64,000 nucleotides of DNA from Gloeopeniophorella convolvens (GCA_022496205.1 WTXD01000021.1:1-64000), one strand, 5' to 3'. Positions 10,761 to 22,094 are shown, counted from the first letter of the stretch. The notes: a model not told the origin generated them from the letters alone. Numbers and translations are program-made.

Positions 10761-13140
10761 ATGATCGCGGTGCGCAATACCATCTCTGGCATGGGTGCCG
10801 GCCTGTGAGCGTGCGGATACGGTCGCCGTTGCCCTTGGCACAATGCTGACTTACTTTTGTTAGATTTATCGACTACATCCTCTGTCTGATTCCCATCGGT
10901 CCGTTTTCCTTTCTTTATGTTCTGCACATAGTGTTAACCACGAGGACCTGTGATAGTCATTCTATATTATGACTACCTGATCAGCCTATCCGACGAAGTA
11001 GAATACTTCTGGCTCTGGGGGCGAAACGGTCTCGACCATGATGTTTCCACACAGCCTCTAGTACCGGGCTCACATCGTAAGCAGACTCGGCGGCTCCCGC
11101 GGCTGCGGCTGGACTGGATATCCTGCCTTTGTCTCGTAAATCGTTATGTCGCGATCGTTGGGCATATTCCGGTTATGAAGTCATATCTTGTAATGGGAGA
11201 CCTTGCAGTGAGTTCCCTTTCTGTGCTCTGATAACCAACTAATGTAATCTTATCAGTAGTAAGATGTCCCCCTGATCAGGATACGTCTGACGCTCAACAA
11301 ACCCATACGATCAGCTGCCAGCAGCTATGGGTCTACCATCAATTCTTCGAGATCATCCTTCAAATGCTGGTTGGGGGTATGTGCATACTAAGATTATCTG
11401 ACGTTGTGTGCTGGCTTACGTATCTCCAGTCCTCTGCATCGTGCGCACGTACTCCTTGTATAACGAGGGGCACCACACCACCGTGGGTCTGGCGAGGAAG
11501 CCCTGGAACGAGAGGATGCGCCACATCATCGATTTCAGAAGGCCGATATCCGGAAGACGCATTGTCCTGATACTCCTATGCCCGATCGCCTTCATCAACT
11601 TCTTTGGTAACGTCGTTCGTGCTTCTGCTTTGGCTTCTACGTCTGCGTCGGACCTAGTATCAACTTACTCGAGCTGTGTAGGTCCTGATGATAGCTGGAA
11701 GGCGCATACAGGGTGTCCAGGTGACATCTCCAATCTTTCCGGGATGCAGCGATCTGCTTTCTCAGCAAGGGTGCGTGTCATGTGCCGTTTCCGATCTGTG
11801 CTATTTACATGTCCCGTGCATCAGAGCTCTCCGTACGTTAGACACGGGCAGCGCGTTTATGTGGACTGAGACTGAGCATTGCCACAGGCGTAGCATTCGC
11901 ATGGAGCGGTGCGCTGGTGTTGGACACCACTGTCTTCTTCTTGACAGTCTTCCGTGCAATTCAGTCGTGTAGAGACACAGGACCTGGTACATCCATTCGG
12001 GAAATGCCAGTCCTCCAAGTGATGGTACGCAATGGTTAGTTCGATATATTCCCTAAATACTATGGCACCTAACGTGACCCCTAGGGACTTTGTACTTTGT
12101 GTGAGCTTTCGCTTGCGTATTCTACTTTGGGCTTGCTCAGAAGCAATAGTGTCTTGTTCATAGTGAACCTAGCAAACATTCTTATGCTGTTGGTTAGTCC
12201 ATTCGCTGCATCGGCACTCATCCAGGGGTTCATTTTTCCTGTCTCGCTGCAGTTAGCGCCCGTGTGTGGCTCATCACAACCACGACAGTGCACCATGGTG
12301 CTGACCATTTCTACCCCGCAACCAGCCTATATTGAAGAACTCAGCAACGACTATGACAAACGTGTTCGTCTACATACTTTCGTGCGCGGGGTCCTATGTG
12401 CATAACAGTTATCCCAGGCTATCCGCGACGTTGATCTCACGCGTCATGCTCCACACGCGCGCCAAATACGCTAAGACATGTGAAGAACGCAATGAGAAAA
12501 CACTCAACTTCGTGAGCTCCCTGGCGGGCTAGGACAATGCCCTCGATGAACGACGGCAATCGGGCCAGGAAGATGCCCTCGGTCCGTGGTTGCCTTCGCC
12601 CCGCTCGATACTACCCACCCTGCTGATGCACAGCGACTGACAGTCATAGAATATTTAGACTGCAGCCGGTGTCCCGCCGGGACTGGAGAGTCCGCTGGAG
12701 GTTCTGGTGCATGTGCTCCCTCGTGACGTATGATCCCCCCTGGCGTCGCTCTCATCTCCTACTTCGTGATACCCTATTCTACCGCTCAAGAGACCCTATA
12801 GCCTATAATACCTCCTAGACCTTGATAACTCAATAGATCCTTTAATCGCACGGCGAGCGGAAGTCATGCGTGGCCGTGGATTCGCGGATGGCTGCCCCCT
12901 GGCGGGCAGCACTCAGAACGGGTCATAAGGAAACATAAATACATCGGTCTATGCTGCGGGCGCGGCGTTCTCCTGTGGCTCCGCCGCATCGGGCGCGATC
13001 TGCTCTGCGACCTCGCGTGCGTCCGCCGCGTCGTCCTCGTCCTGCGGCTCCACGACCGCCTCAGTCACATCCTCCTCTTGGGCGTCCTCCTCGGGCTCGG
13101 GGTGCGCACGGGGGGCCTCCTCGGGCGGCGGCAGCTCGAT
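10360..13140. repeat. Tandem segmental duplication, right unit (B)
   Basis: This is the counterpart of 7540-10140, in the same orientation. It contains DUF6533 copy B and the 3' end of the MOB-family gene, which here continues into the complete gene. Because only this unit is joined to the full MOB gene, unit B is probably the ancestral location and A the derived copy. An insertion of about 170 bases in B, or a deletion in A, near 10490-10660 distinguishes them. Confidence 0.8.
10761..12532 (+). CDS. DUF6533 membrane protein, copy B
   Basis: The exon order is the same as in copy A. VILYYDYLISLSDEVEYFW lies at about 10958-11010 and NRYVAIVGHIPVMKSYLVM ends the exon near 11207. YHQFFEIILQMLVGG lies near 11336-11380, LCIVRTYSLYNEGHH near 11430-11470 and WSGALVLDTTVFFLTVFRAIQ near 11905-11965. 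GTLYF follows at about 12085, LFIVNLANILMLLVS near 12155-12200 and LISRVMLHTRAKYAKTCEER near 12435-12490. The C-terminal tail stops early, at 12530-12532, about 50 residues shorter than copy A. The product should be a multi-pass membrane protein of unknown function. Exon edges were not all fixed, and the first coding exon (ATG at 10761, conserved in all copies) is tentative. Confidence 0.7.
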
Positions 13141-14705
13141 GATGGTTGTACTGGCGGCCTCGGGCGCAGATGCGCTGGCATCGTGCTCGCCTGCTGCGGA
13201 GGGAGCGTGCTCAGCTGCGTCCTCCGGGTCCGCGCTGTCCGCGTCCTCCGTGACGTCCTGCTCGGGGGCGTGCGGCTCCTCGCTGAGCTCCTCCGCTGCG
13301 AACGTGCGGATCTCGGGCAGCGCAGGGGCCACCTCTTCCTCGGCCACTTCGGGGTGGTAGGGTTCTTCCGGCTCGTCAGTTGGGAGTTCGACAAGCTCCT
13401 CCTGCTCGTCTTCCTGCTCGCCGTCGTCCTCCTCCTCCTCTTCCTCTTCCTCTTCCGCCGGCGGCGGTTTCTTTTCCTCCTCGACCGCGTGGTCACCCGC
13501 GTCTATGTGCACATAGTCGCCCTCTTGGTCATGCGTCTCGGGCGGTGGCGGAGCCGCGTGCTCGACGGGCTCGCGCTCGGGGCTGGGCGAGCCGCCCTTG
13601 CTCAATTCCTCGGCCATGATGAGCGCCTCGCTGAAGACCATCGTGCCGGTGCGAGTGCGGCCTTTGCGCGGGCTGGGGTTGCGGTCGATGCCGCCGAGGA
13701 TGTCCGCGCCGAGCTCGCGATGCTCGCCACGCCCGCGCTCGTCGGCGTCATCCTCCGGCCCATGCAGGTGTTGTGGGTCCACCGCCGCGGCCAGCAGGCG
13801 TGGCGGCTCGGCATCCTCCGCCGAGGAGTGTGTAGGGATGATTAGGAATTCCGGCGGAACGAGGTCAAATTTGGAGGTGAGCGCGAGGAAGCGCGCGTAG
13901 AGCGAGGACTCGACCTCGGCCTGTTCGAAGATCTCGCGGTGGTGGAAGTAGGCATGGGCAAAGATGCGTCCGAGGCGCCGGGCGAGGGAGCTGAAGTGGC
14001 GGTGTGACGGCTGGGGGATATTGAGTCTGCAGCAGGGCTTGAGCGTGGTAGGGGCGAGTGCAAGTGTGTGACGCGTACCGTGATGGGAACGCTCGTGGCG
14101 AGTTGAGAAGCGCAGTCGCACTGTCGACTGTGTGCAGGATGTAATCAATGGCACAGCATTGCTGCTGTGATCGTCAGCAGTGTCTATCATGCAGAGAAGG
14201 ATGCAGAACGTGCCTCCATTGCACCGTCGTTGCCGTGAGCGACGCATAGATACATCCATTCGCCAGCCTTCATCTCGGGACATGTCGCACGCGTGCATTC
14301 CTGCTGCAGCATCGTGATTAGAGGGTGAGAGAGGTCCTGGGCGAGTCGTCTTGGGAAGCCTGTGAGCTATTACCGGCGTGCAGAATGCGTGAAAGATACG
14401 CACCGTAACTGTTCGTAAATCCAACATGCTTCATCAACTGCGAATTCGCTCTTCACGTCCTTATCTCCGTCAGAGTCCTCGGCTAGCGTAGCGCCACTTT
14501 CGTCAAGGCCGCCCTCAATAGCAGCGCGTGAATATGGAATTGAAATAATGGCGGCCACGTCGTGTATGTCGAGACGAATGGTGAGGGAAATGTACTCCTG
14601 CAGCTGGAAGGCGCTATCGAGTGTCGAAAGGGCGGGAAGTGCTTTGACGGGGTAAAAGGTGGATATCCTCGAGCCCTTGAGAGGTCGCTGGACTGCAGTA
14701 GCCAT
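12949..14705 (-). CDS. MOB4/phocein-like protein with long acidic C-terminal tail
   Basis: The coding sequence joins 14705-14404, 14349-14214, 14161-14079 and 14026-12949, giving 532 residues in frame. Residues about 15-238 form a MOB domain: an N-terminal LDSAFQLQEYI segment, WIYEQLRRLAQDL, the zinc ligands C119-x4-C124, CCAIDYILHTVDSATALLNS, and FAHAYFHHREIF with H198 and H203. MOB proteins are scaffolds that bind NDR/LATS or STRIPAK-associated kinases; the E/CCAIDY and FAHAYFHHR forms point to the MOB4/phocein branch (STRIPAK, Hippo-like signalling). Residues 239-532 are an Asp/Glu/Pro/Ala-rich, probably disordered tail absent from usual MOB4 proteins of about 225 residues. The second intron uses a GC donor (14213-14212). 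The 3' end is duplicated at 9857-10152. It is divergent from the amidase gene. Confidence 0.8.
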
Positions 14706-14930
14706 TGTGCTGAAAGTTGAGGTGACCGTGGCCAGGCGAGTGAAGAGCGTTAGCGCGTGTCGAGAGCGAGAGCTCTCCCTTCCAATTTCCAAAAGCGGCA
14801 GTCAGTCGCTCCTCTGCTTCTTGCTCACGCTCCCCAACAAACTCAATGTCGAGTCCGACTGAGAATATTTCGGAATAAGCTGCAGCCTTGCAAATGTCTG
14901 ACCGCGTGACTTGTTACGTCTTCCCATACC
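14706..14930. promoter_or_regulatory. Shared divergent promoter, MOB gene and amidase
   Basis: Only 225 bases separate the two start codons (14705 minus, 14931 plus), so both promoters must overlap here. No TATA box is obvious. The amidase ATG sits in CCATACCATGG, a good fungal start context. Confidence 0.5.
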
Positions 14931-16923
14931 ATGGTCTTCTCCTACTGGGCCCACTGGCGAGCTTGGTGAATCCGCCTGTTCGTTGCATCGCGTTATCTTT
15001 GTCTTGACATCTACCCCACACCAGTCGCACCAAGCAGACGGAACGTAAAGATAGGATCAACAGCCTACCGGAACAGTATCAGGCTGCTCTCACCCCTCGA
15101 GATAGCGACATACTCGATAAGGATGTCGCATCGCTGGTGGCCGACATCCAGCAACGTCTCGTCGACCCCGAACATGTCCTGCTTGCATATAGCAAGAAAG
15201 CTCTCCAGGCCCACAAGGAGACCAATTGCCTGACCGAGGTGATGATCTCAGAGGCACAGGGATGGGCCAGGGACTGCGACAAATCGGGGCCCCTCGCGGG
15301 GGTGCCTGTCAGTCTGAAGGACACCGTCGGCGTAGCCGGCTTTGCCTCGTGCATCGGGTTTTCCAGCCCCTTGTGGATGACCCCATTTCAAACCGATGCC
15401 GCTATCGTAAAACTGCTCCGTGACGCGGGGGCCTATCCGTTCGTCAAGACCAACGTCCCAACCACACTGCTGTCATTCGAATCGTCGTCTGACGTATGGG
15501 GAAGGACCACGAATCCCTATTCCAAGAAGCATTCTCCTGGCGGTTCCACTGGCGGCGAGGCAGCGCTCCTTGCCTTTGGAGGATCAAGGCTCGGTCTTGG
15601 GACTGACGTAGCAGGATCTGTCCGAGTTCCCGCTCATTATAGCGGGATATACACTATCAAGGCATCCATGCACCGTTTCCTGAAAGCTGGGAACAACACC
15701 CCGATGGTGGGACAGGAAGGCGTTCCGCCCGTGTATTCTCCTATGACAAGGACATTGGAGGATTTGGAGACCTTCTGGCGTGCCGTTATCAGCATGAAGC
15801 CATGGGAATACGACCCCTCTGTATGTCAAATTGATCATGGGAAACTCCACGGAACTTATGATGGCTCTCAGTGCGTCCCGATACCTTGGAGGGCCGTCGA
15901 GCTTCCGAAGAAGTTGAAGGTAGGAGTTCTCTGGGACGATGGTTCGTAGTTTCAGCTCAGCTCAGGGTAACCCATCTGACCTCCTCCATAGGTGTCGTAG
16001 CGCCTTCTCCAGCTTGCAAGCGCGCTCTTGAGGCCGCCGTAAATGCGCTGTACGCTGACGGGCACGACGTTATTAAGATGTCTGTATCGAGCGTCATCAT
16101 TGACATGGAGCTCATCAATTCGCCCTGGTTTCGACAGTAACCCTCCGAGCCCCTTTGAGGCTCTGAAGATCGGCTCCCAGCTCATGACGAACGCACGTGA
16201 GCCGCTCAACCCTCTCAGCTCCACCAGCTGCTCAACGGGCCACCTTAGTGCTGACTGCCACCTCCTTCATCCGCTGGTGCGAGTCCAACGACCCGGGAGT
16301 CGCCGCGGGCCTCCTCGGCTTGCGCCTCCCGCGCATCATCACGAAACTCCGCGCGTGGTTCTACCGCTACGTCATGCGCGATGCCTTGTACGCCGACCTC
16401 GTCGAGGGCTGGCACGCGCAGGACGGGCAGCAATTCTACGCGCTCATCGGGCAGCGCGAGGCGTACCGCACGCGCTGGTTCGACTTCTGGCAGGCGCACG
16501 GGCTCGACTTCGTCCTCGCCGTGCCGAGCGCGCTCCCCGCGATGCGCCACGCGGGCAGCGCGCGCCAGTGGAAGGCATGCGGGTATACCTTCCTCTTCAA
16601 CGTCGTCAGTCGTGCCCCCCGCCCCAGTGTCGCTGATGCTGACACGTTCTCCGGCGCAGTTGGACTACTCCGCCGGCGTGATGCCCGTCACGCGCGTCGA
16701 CCGCGCGCTCGATGTGCTTTCGCCTGCGTTCCGCCCGCGCAACAAGGTCGAGGCAGACGCGTACAAGGGCTATGACGCGGACGACATGCATGGGCTGCCC
16801 GTCGGCGTGCAGATCGTCGGGCGGCGCCTCGAGGAAGAGAAGGTCCTCGAAGGCATGAAGCTCCTCACGCGCCTGCTCAAGGCGCAAGGGATCGCGTATG
16901 AGCATTTGTCGATGCACAGCTAG
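14931..16923 (+). CDS. Amidase of the amidase-signature family (FAAH-like)
   Basis: Six exons, 14931-14965, 15025-15941, 15992-16079, 16138-16196, 16228-16604 and 16660-16923, give 579 residues in one frame. The amidase-signature core is present: PLAGVPVSLKDT with catalytic Lys110, HSPGGSTGGEAAL with cis-Ser186, and GLGTDVAGSVRVPA with nucleophile Ser210, at the spacing of fatty-acid amide hydrolase. A C-terminal segment, GLPVGVQIVGRRLEEEKVL, is the usual end of fungal members. The enzyme should hydrolyse an amide bond, substrate unknown (fatty-acid amides or small amides). Two minor departures are Thr after Ser186 where Ser is usual, and Ala209-1 in place of the first Gly of the GGS nucleophile loop. 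No signal peptide is seen. The acceptor at 16228 could alternatively lie 9 bases upstream. Confidence 0.9.
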
Positions 16924-17210
16924 TCATACAGGGCCCGAGCAGCAGATGTGATAATGCGTGTGCGTAAGTAAGGGAAGTGCAAATGATGCTGAAGCCGGGG
17001 ACACGACGTGTCCGAATGTACTCGTACAGATATATGCAAGTGTAGTCTAAACGACAGTCCAAAGTGTCTCATGACTATGTCGATGGAACCTGAGCAGAAG
17101 ACGAAGGCGGAAATGTCAGTGGTAGCCAGCGGTAATCGTACAATGAGTAGCGAGAAAATATGCCTAGGGAAACCGGAACGCGAGCACGAGCGGGGCAACA
17201 TTGGCACGCA

Positions 17211-18812
17211 TCATCGCATGCGCGGCATCCCGCGCAGCCGCTCGACGACCTCCTCCATGCCACGCTCCTCCCACGCATCCATCCCCGTCGCGACGACGAC
17301 GGGCGGCCGCTGCCGCGCGTCACCGCCCGGCGCACTCTGCGGGCGGTCGAGTAGCGACTTGCGCGGGAGCGGGCGCGGCCCGCGCGGCTCCGCGGGCGGC
17401 GGCTCCGCGACCGCGAGCTCGGACGGCGCTTGCCACTGCGTCAGCAGGCGGTTGAGCCCCATCACGAGCGGCGACGGCGAGCGAGAGGACGCGCTCTGCG
17501 CGCTCGAAGGGGCCGCGCCGGCGGCCGACGGGCGGTCGCGCGGCCGCGCGCTTTTGCGCTCGGGCAGCGCGCGCGGCGGCTCGTTGTTGGCGGGCGTCGA
17601 TGGCGCGGACTTCGGGCGCGCGTCTGGGCGGTCCACGGCCGCGCGTGCGCGCGAGCCCGCGCGCATCTGGGAGATGACGAACGGGCTGAGCGGGGGTGCA
17701 CTTGCGGACGGCGTGCGGCCCTTTGCGCGCGACTTGTCCTTCCCCGAGGTGCTGGAGGAGGAGCGCCGGTGGACGGGCCATGCGTGGATGTCCTGCGGCG
17801 GGCGGAGGAAGGGGTCCTTGCTGGACGCCCTGCCTTTTCTCTTATCGAGGCCGCTCGAGAGCGTGCGCGCACGCTTATGTCGGGTTGGCGCAGCGTCGCC
17901 GCCGGGCGCGGGAGACGGCGTGGCGTCCTTGCTCTTGCCCTTGACGCTCTTCGCTTTGTCTGAGGAAGTGGACGACGTGCGCGACCGCGGGGTTTCCGAG
18001 TTGGCCCGCGAGCGGGAAAACAACGAGCGCGAAGTCGTGACCTCCGAGAGTGTGTACACTGACCGCGGTTCGAACTCGTTCGCGGAGGAGGGTACGGTGC
18101 GCGAGCGGGTCGATATGGGAGAAGATACGGCGGTGCTGTTGGTCCAGTAAGTTGATGATACTCGCGAAGACGGCGCTGCGCGGCTGGATCTAGAGGACCC
18201 CGAGGACGTCGTCATCGAGCTGCCGCGATTGGCGGGCGGGCGAGACTGGGAACTGTACTGCTCCGGGTTGCCAAAGGACGCGATGACCCCGCGGTCGGCC
18301 CATGGAGGGATTATCGTCTCCTGCGGAGGAGGCGCACAGTCCAGCGGACGCTGCAATCGCGAAAGGCGGAACGATTTGATCAGGTCCTTCATTGATGGCG
18401 CGGTGTTGTTTTCTGAGGCTGTCGGAGTGGGTGGGAAGTAGGGTTCGACTGGCTGTGGGGAGAGTTCGACAACAGGGTCGGGAATAACAATTTCGAGACT
18501 CGCGAGAGACCGCTTGCCGTTGCCGGGGCCCGTGACGATGTCGATGACATTGTCGAAGGGCTTCACAGGAGAGGGTGATAACGAACGTCTCGGGGTGGGG
18601 AAATCATGGCGTTCCTCAACTATGGGGCCATTTGCGCGGCCTCTGGGCGACGACTTGCCGCGCATGCATTTGAAGAAAGGCGCGCCACCTCTGCTGAACA
18701 GCCCGCCAAAAAACTGCCGCTTGTAGCTTCTCGGGGAGGGGAGTGCCCGTGGTGGTGTCTTCGATTCAGGTTTCGAAGGCAACTCGGGAAAGGATGAGAC
18801 GGAGAGAGCCAT
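17211..18812 (-). CDS. Unknown Ser/Pro/Arg-rich protein, single exon
   Basis: An uninterrupted frame of 533 codons runs on the minus strand. The N-terminus carries SYKRQFFGGLFSRGGAPFF, followed by Ser/Pro/Arg-rich, low-complexity sequence to the end, with patches such as PSMKDLIKSFRLSRL (near 18390) and LVMGLNRLLTQWQAP (near 17440) that could be short helices. There is no transmembrane segment, catalytic motif or known domain. The composition suggests a largely disordered, perhaps regulatory or cytoskeleton-associated protein; that is inference. A TATA-like box lies just upstream of the ATG. It converges on the amidase gene, with 287 bases between stops. The opposite strand also has a long frame, a by-product of high GC. 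Confidence 0.6.
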   Translation of the reverse strand: MALSVSSFPELPSKPESKTPPRALPSPRSYKRQFFGGLFSRGGAPFFKCMRGKSSPRGRANGPIVEERHDFPTPRRSLSPSPVKPFDNVIDIVTGPGNGKRSLASLEIVIPDPVVELSPQPVEPYFPPTPTASENNTAPSMKDLIKSFRLSRLQRPLDCAPPPQETIIPPWADRGVIASFGNPEQYSSQSRPPANRGSSMTTSSGSSRSSRAAPSSRVSSTYWTNSTAVSSPISTRSRTVPSSANEFEPRSVYTLSEVTTSRSLFSRSRANSETPRSRTSSTSSDKAKSVKGKSKDATPSPAPGGDAAPTRHKRARTLSSGLDKRKGRASSKDPFLRPPQDIHAWPVHRRSSSSTSGKDKSRAKGRTPSASAPPLSPFVISQMRAGSRARAAVDRPDARPKSAPSTPANNEPPRALPERKSARPRDRPSAAGAAPSSAQSASSRSPSPLVMGLNRLLTQWQAPSELAVAEPPPAEPRGPRPLPRKSLLDRPQSAPGGDARQRPPVVVATGMDAWEERGMEEVVERLRGMPRMR

Positions 18813-18840
18813 GTCGATTTGTCGGTTGCGTGTTGCAGAC

Positions 18841-18850
18841 TAATATATAA
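18841..18850 (-). promoter_or_regulatory. TATA-like box upstream of the unknown gene
   Basis: TTATATATTA on the minus strand lies about 30 bases upstream of the proposed ATG at 18812. If functional, the leader would be very short or the true start would be a later ATG. Confidence 0.3.
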
Positions 18851-18859
18851 CAGCCAAAG

Positions 18860-21074
18860 AGCGGAAGTGTGTGGGATCCAAGGAGCGTCGTAGTTGCCGG
18901 TGGGCGGGTGACCAAGGAGAGACTAGGTGCCGGTATGCAGGGCGGAGAACTTACCCTGTTACCTAGAGAGAGACGGGAGGGTGGGCGAAAGAGAGATGGG
19001 TGTCTGCCGCGTCGCGCTTCAAAGGACAGGCCGTGCACACAGCCCTCCAGGCTGGTCTGATGATTCGAATATGATGTACAACGTCGGGTGCAGCCCAGTG
19101 TTCAGTGACGAACTAGAGTTGACCGCGCTGATAAGAACACGAGTGTTCTATGAGTATCTTCTCGATCAAGATGTAAGACAACGCATGACGCACCTATGTG
19201 TTTTCCAGCACACAAAACCCGATACCCTCGCACGTAAGACGTAGTGGGGGGATGGAGCTTCCTACGTGCTCCTGCACGACCTATGTATGTGTCGGTATGA
19301 CCGTTTGGTGAGATCGGCAATGAGCCTGACCCGATGGCCATCAGCCGTGCTTGCAGACATGACGATGGCCAACACGTGGAACGCACCTCTCCGACTGAGC
19401 CCTGCCCGCACCTAAGAGCTGAACGGTGTTCCTTGGTGGTGGTGCACTCGTGGCACAGCGTTTGGGACGGGGGTACGGTTGAGCGCGTCGCTAACGCCGC
19501 ACGCTGGCTATACATCGGGACCCGCTACCGCCCGTAGAATCGACCCTGACGAGAATATTACCGCATGCCAAATGTTGCTGAATGATGCAGCAGCGGGGGA
19601 CCGTGGCAACCGTCAGCGAGCGACAATTCGCATCAGGATGATTGTTACGCGCCGCAAAATCAACATTGGACAATTGAATGCGGGAAGAAAAAGGCAAAAC
19701 GCCGAGCACAGTGCGGCCAGGATGTGCTTCCCGATTGAATATTGATGGGTGGGAGGCCGACTCGGAGATCAGGCCCCCCTGGGCCCGCTCGTTATGCGCT
19801 CATTCATCAGCAGCCGTCAAATTGAGTTTCCTTCTGCGAGCTAGCTTGGGATGGAGCGGGACAAAGCGGACACACTTCCTTGCATGTTCTCAAGCTTCAT
19901 GGGAAAACAACTCGACCGAGAGGGTCGCCCGCAACATGGGGAGCATGACATTGATACAGAAAGGCAGGTAGACCCACAGACACTGTTGATGATGATGATC
20001 AGGTGGTGTTTCTCGGTGTTCTTCAAGCGCCGTATTTTGAGGCTGGAGGATAAAGAGGTTGTCATACCGAGGATAATGCACCGCGGCAGAAGCATTGAGA
20101 AGTTGATAGACCCCACGTTCTATTCTAGTTCGAATGGAGAGTCTGGCTGGCTAACGAGAATGTCCATGTTCTATTTCTGGGTCGTTCGAAAGCCGACAAA
20201 GCGATTTGATTGTACTCTACATGTGCACGGTTGTTTTCGCTTGGCCAGTCTATTATAGAGGCTTATAGATTTGATGTCCCGAGTGTCGGCGAGCAACGCA
20301 CAATGTATCCGGGCTGTGCCTATTCGGCACAAGGTATTATATATTATGATTTATCGTGCAGAATATCTGGGTGTTATGAGTATGAAGTGCTCCTCGAGGG
20401 GCCGCAGCCTTTCGCCAGATGATCGACACTCCAACGGATACGGTGCACCGGTATTTACATACTGATCGCACAGCATTTTCTAGGCACGAGATGATGGCAT
20501 GACCTCAAGACTCCTCAAAATCTAATTAAGCGGTTTATCACTTCACGGACACAGGACCTGAAAGACGTTGGAACGGGAGGCACTCGGAGACAGCCCATAA
20601 AGGCACGTGGAATATGGTCACGGGCTGAAGGAGTGTAACTATCGGGACGTAGAGTCCAACTTCACTCGAGAACAACCCTCGCCCGTGGCTAGGCCCCCCG
20701 CAACGTTCAAATGTGTTACTTGAAAATCGAGTTGGAAACCGGAAGTAAGCCTGTGGAGTCAAGTTGTGTAACTCGCAGTTACATAGCAACATGGGGGACT
20801 ACCTACAATGCGGTGCATCTAGTTACTGACTTACTGGAAAATCGGTCAAGTCGATGCGATGGGTCCCAGCATTTAAGAGTTATTACAGTACTGATATGCA
20901 ATAATGAGAGTTCGTAACGATTGTCGTTGCAATGAGCGACAAATGGGAGAGTTCTAGTCCGTCCGTGGAGTGCAAGTAGGTGAGGGAGAAACATACGCAA
21001 TGATAACCAATGTCTATGACAGCCCACATCGAAGGAGGTGTAATGAAAATCGTCTGATCATCGAGGCCACAAGC
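18860..21074. other. Intergenic, about 2.2 kb, no gene recognised
   Basis: Open frames up to 138 codons occur on both strands, but none shows family motifs, biased composition or splice-supported continuation. Base composition is closer to AT-balanced than in the surrounding genes, fitting intergenic DNA or an old unrecognisable repeat. Confidence 0.5.
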
Positions 21075-21793
21075 CTAATGTGCGGCGTTGCGAAGAACTG
21101 CGAAACCAGAAATGAACATGACTAAGATGGTGAGGCAGATACTAAGAAAGGCAGGATGCGCCGTGATGGCCCCGTTATGGCAAGCAGTGCACTGCCAGCC
21201 TGGAAAACCATCAGCCCCAGGCGGCAGACGGAGTAGCGCAAAGGAAGCTTACCAGAGGCAATCGGAGTATATAACTGCGGGGTATACAAGGCAAATCTGA
21301 GCGCATTGTTTGCCTGTAACAATCCGGGGGCCCTTGCTGCACCAGGTCCTCGCTCATCAAAAATCTCGAGGGAATAAGAGGCCTGGGCGAGGGGGCTGTT
21401 GGGATTGTTCGTCTGCCATGCGTATGCGTCCCACGTAACATCGGTTGCAGTCCCGGGAATAATGCCGTTTGTAGGCCCTACAGGAAAAGTGTTGCCATTC
21501 TCGCAGACGGCCGAAACGGTGAGGGATGCTGGGGTGGAGAGGATGAAAGAAAAGTTCCATGCGAAAACAATGGGCGCGGATGGTGCAATCTTAAAAAAGG
21601 CAACAGTTGTCTCTGGTGGCTGGGTAATGGTGATAAGGCCAGCCGGGGCCGACTGGGGGATGTTGAGCTGTGTGGTAGAATTGCCTGTGCCACTGCTGGA
21701 CTGAGAGCCGGAGACTGAACCGGTGACTGAGCCGGAACTCTGTGGCGGCTGAGAGCCAGAGGGGGGCGGGTTCGTTGGGGCGGCGGCGGACAT
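21075..21793 (-). CDS. DUF7137-like membrane-anchored protein
   Basis: Two exons, 21793-21253 and 21199-21075, joined by a GTAAGC...CAG intron, give about 221 residues. After a Ser/Gly/Thr-rich N-terminus come ITITQPPETTVAFFKIAPSA, FAWNFSFI, LTVSAVCENGNTFPVGP and LRFALYTPQLYTP, the pattern of the fungal DUF7137 family, a beta-rich domain of unknown function. Exon 2 supplies GWQCTACHNG, then a hydrophobic helix (PAFLSICLTILVMFISGFAV) ending RNAAH. The protein is therefore predicted to be tail-anchored with its domain on one face of a membrane. No N-terminal signal peptide is seen on this start, so an upstream exon is possible. It is divergent from the kinase gene. Confidence 0.7.
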
Positions 21794-22094
21794 GGTGGAT
21801 GGCGGAGACGGTGCGCTGTAGCAGCAGCAGGGTCGACGTGGGGGACGAAGACGGTGACGGTCGCTCTCGGCCGTGTGCGCCTCAAAGCCCTGTCTCTAAA
21901 ATTACCCGCCGATCACGTGCCTCGGTTGCCGCAACGGCTGCCACGTGCGGAGGAAGATGCGGGAAGTCGTTGCCGCCACGCGCTGTGCCAGGTGTGCACT
22001 GGGCAGTGGATGCGCTGAACATCGCCTCAACGACCTCCATCTATCCTACGGTTCTGGAGGGTTTCTTGTACTGTGAGAACGTCTCGGAATCTCA
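21794..22094. promoter_or_regulatory. Shared divergent promoter, DUF7137 gene and kinase
   Basis: There are 301 bases between the two start codons. No TATA box or clear factor site was recognised; the region is GC-rich on its left half. Confidence 0.45.

Noticed and set aside
12951..13720. MOB tail read as a separate acidic gene
   Set aside because: It is in frame with the MOB core across a single exon (14026-12949), and the four-exon coding length is an exact multiple of three.
13078..13845. A 255-codon plus-strand frame rich in Leu, Val and Arg
   Set aside because: Antisense of the acidic MOB tail; GAG/GAC-rich coding strands give Leu/Val-rich complements, which look hydrophobic but are not genes.
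17008..18150. A 380-codon plus-strand frame
   Set aside because: It is antisense to the 533-codon minus-strand gene, which has a plausible start, a TATA-like box and coherent composition. The antisense frame is Arg/Gly-rich noise.
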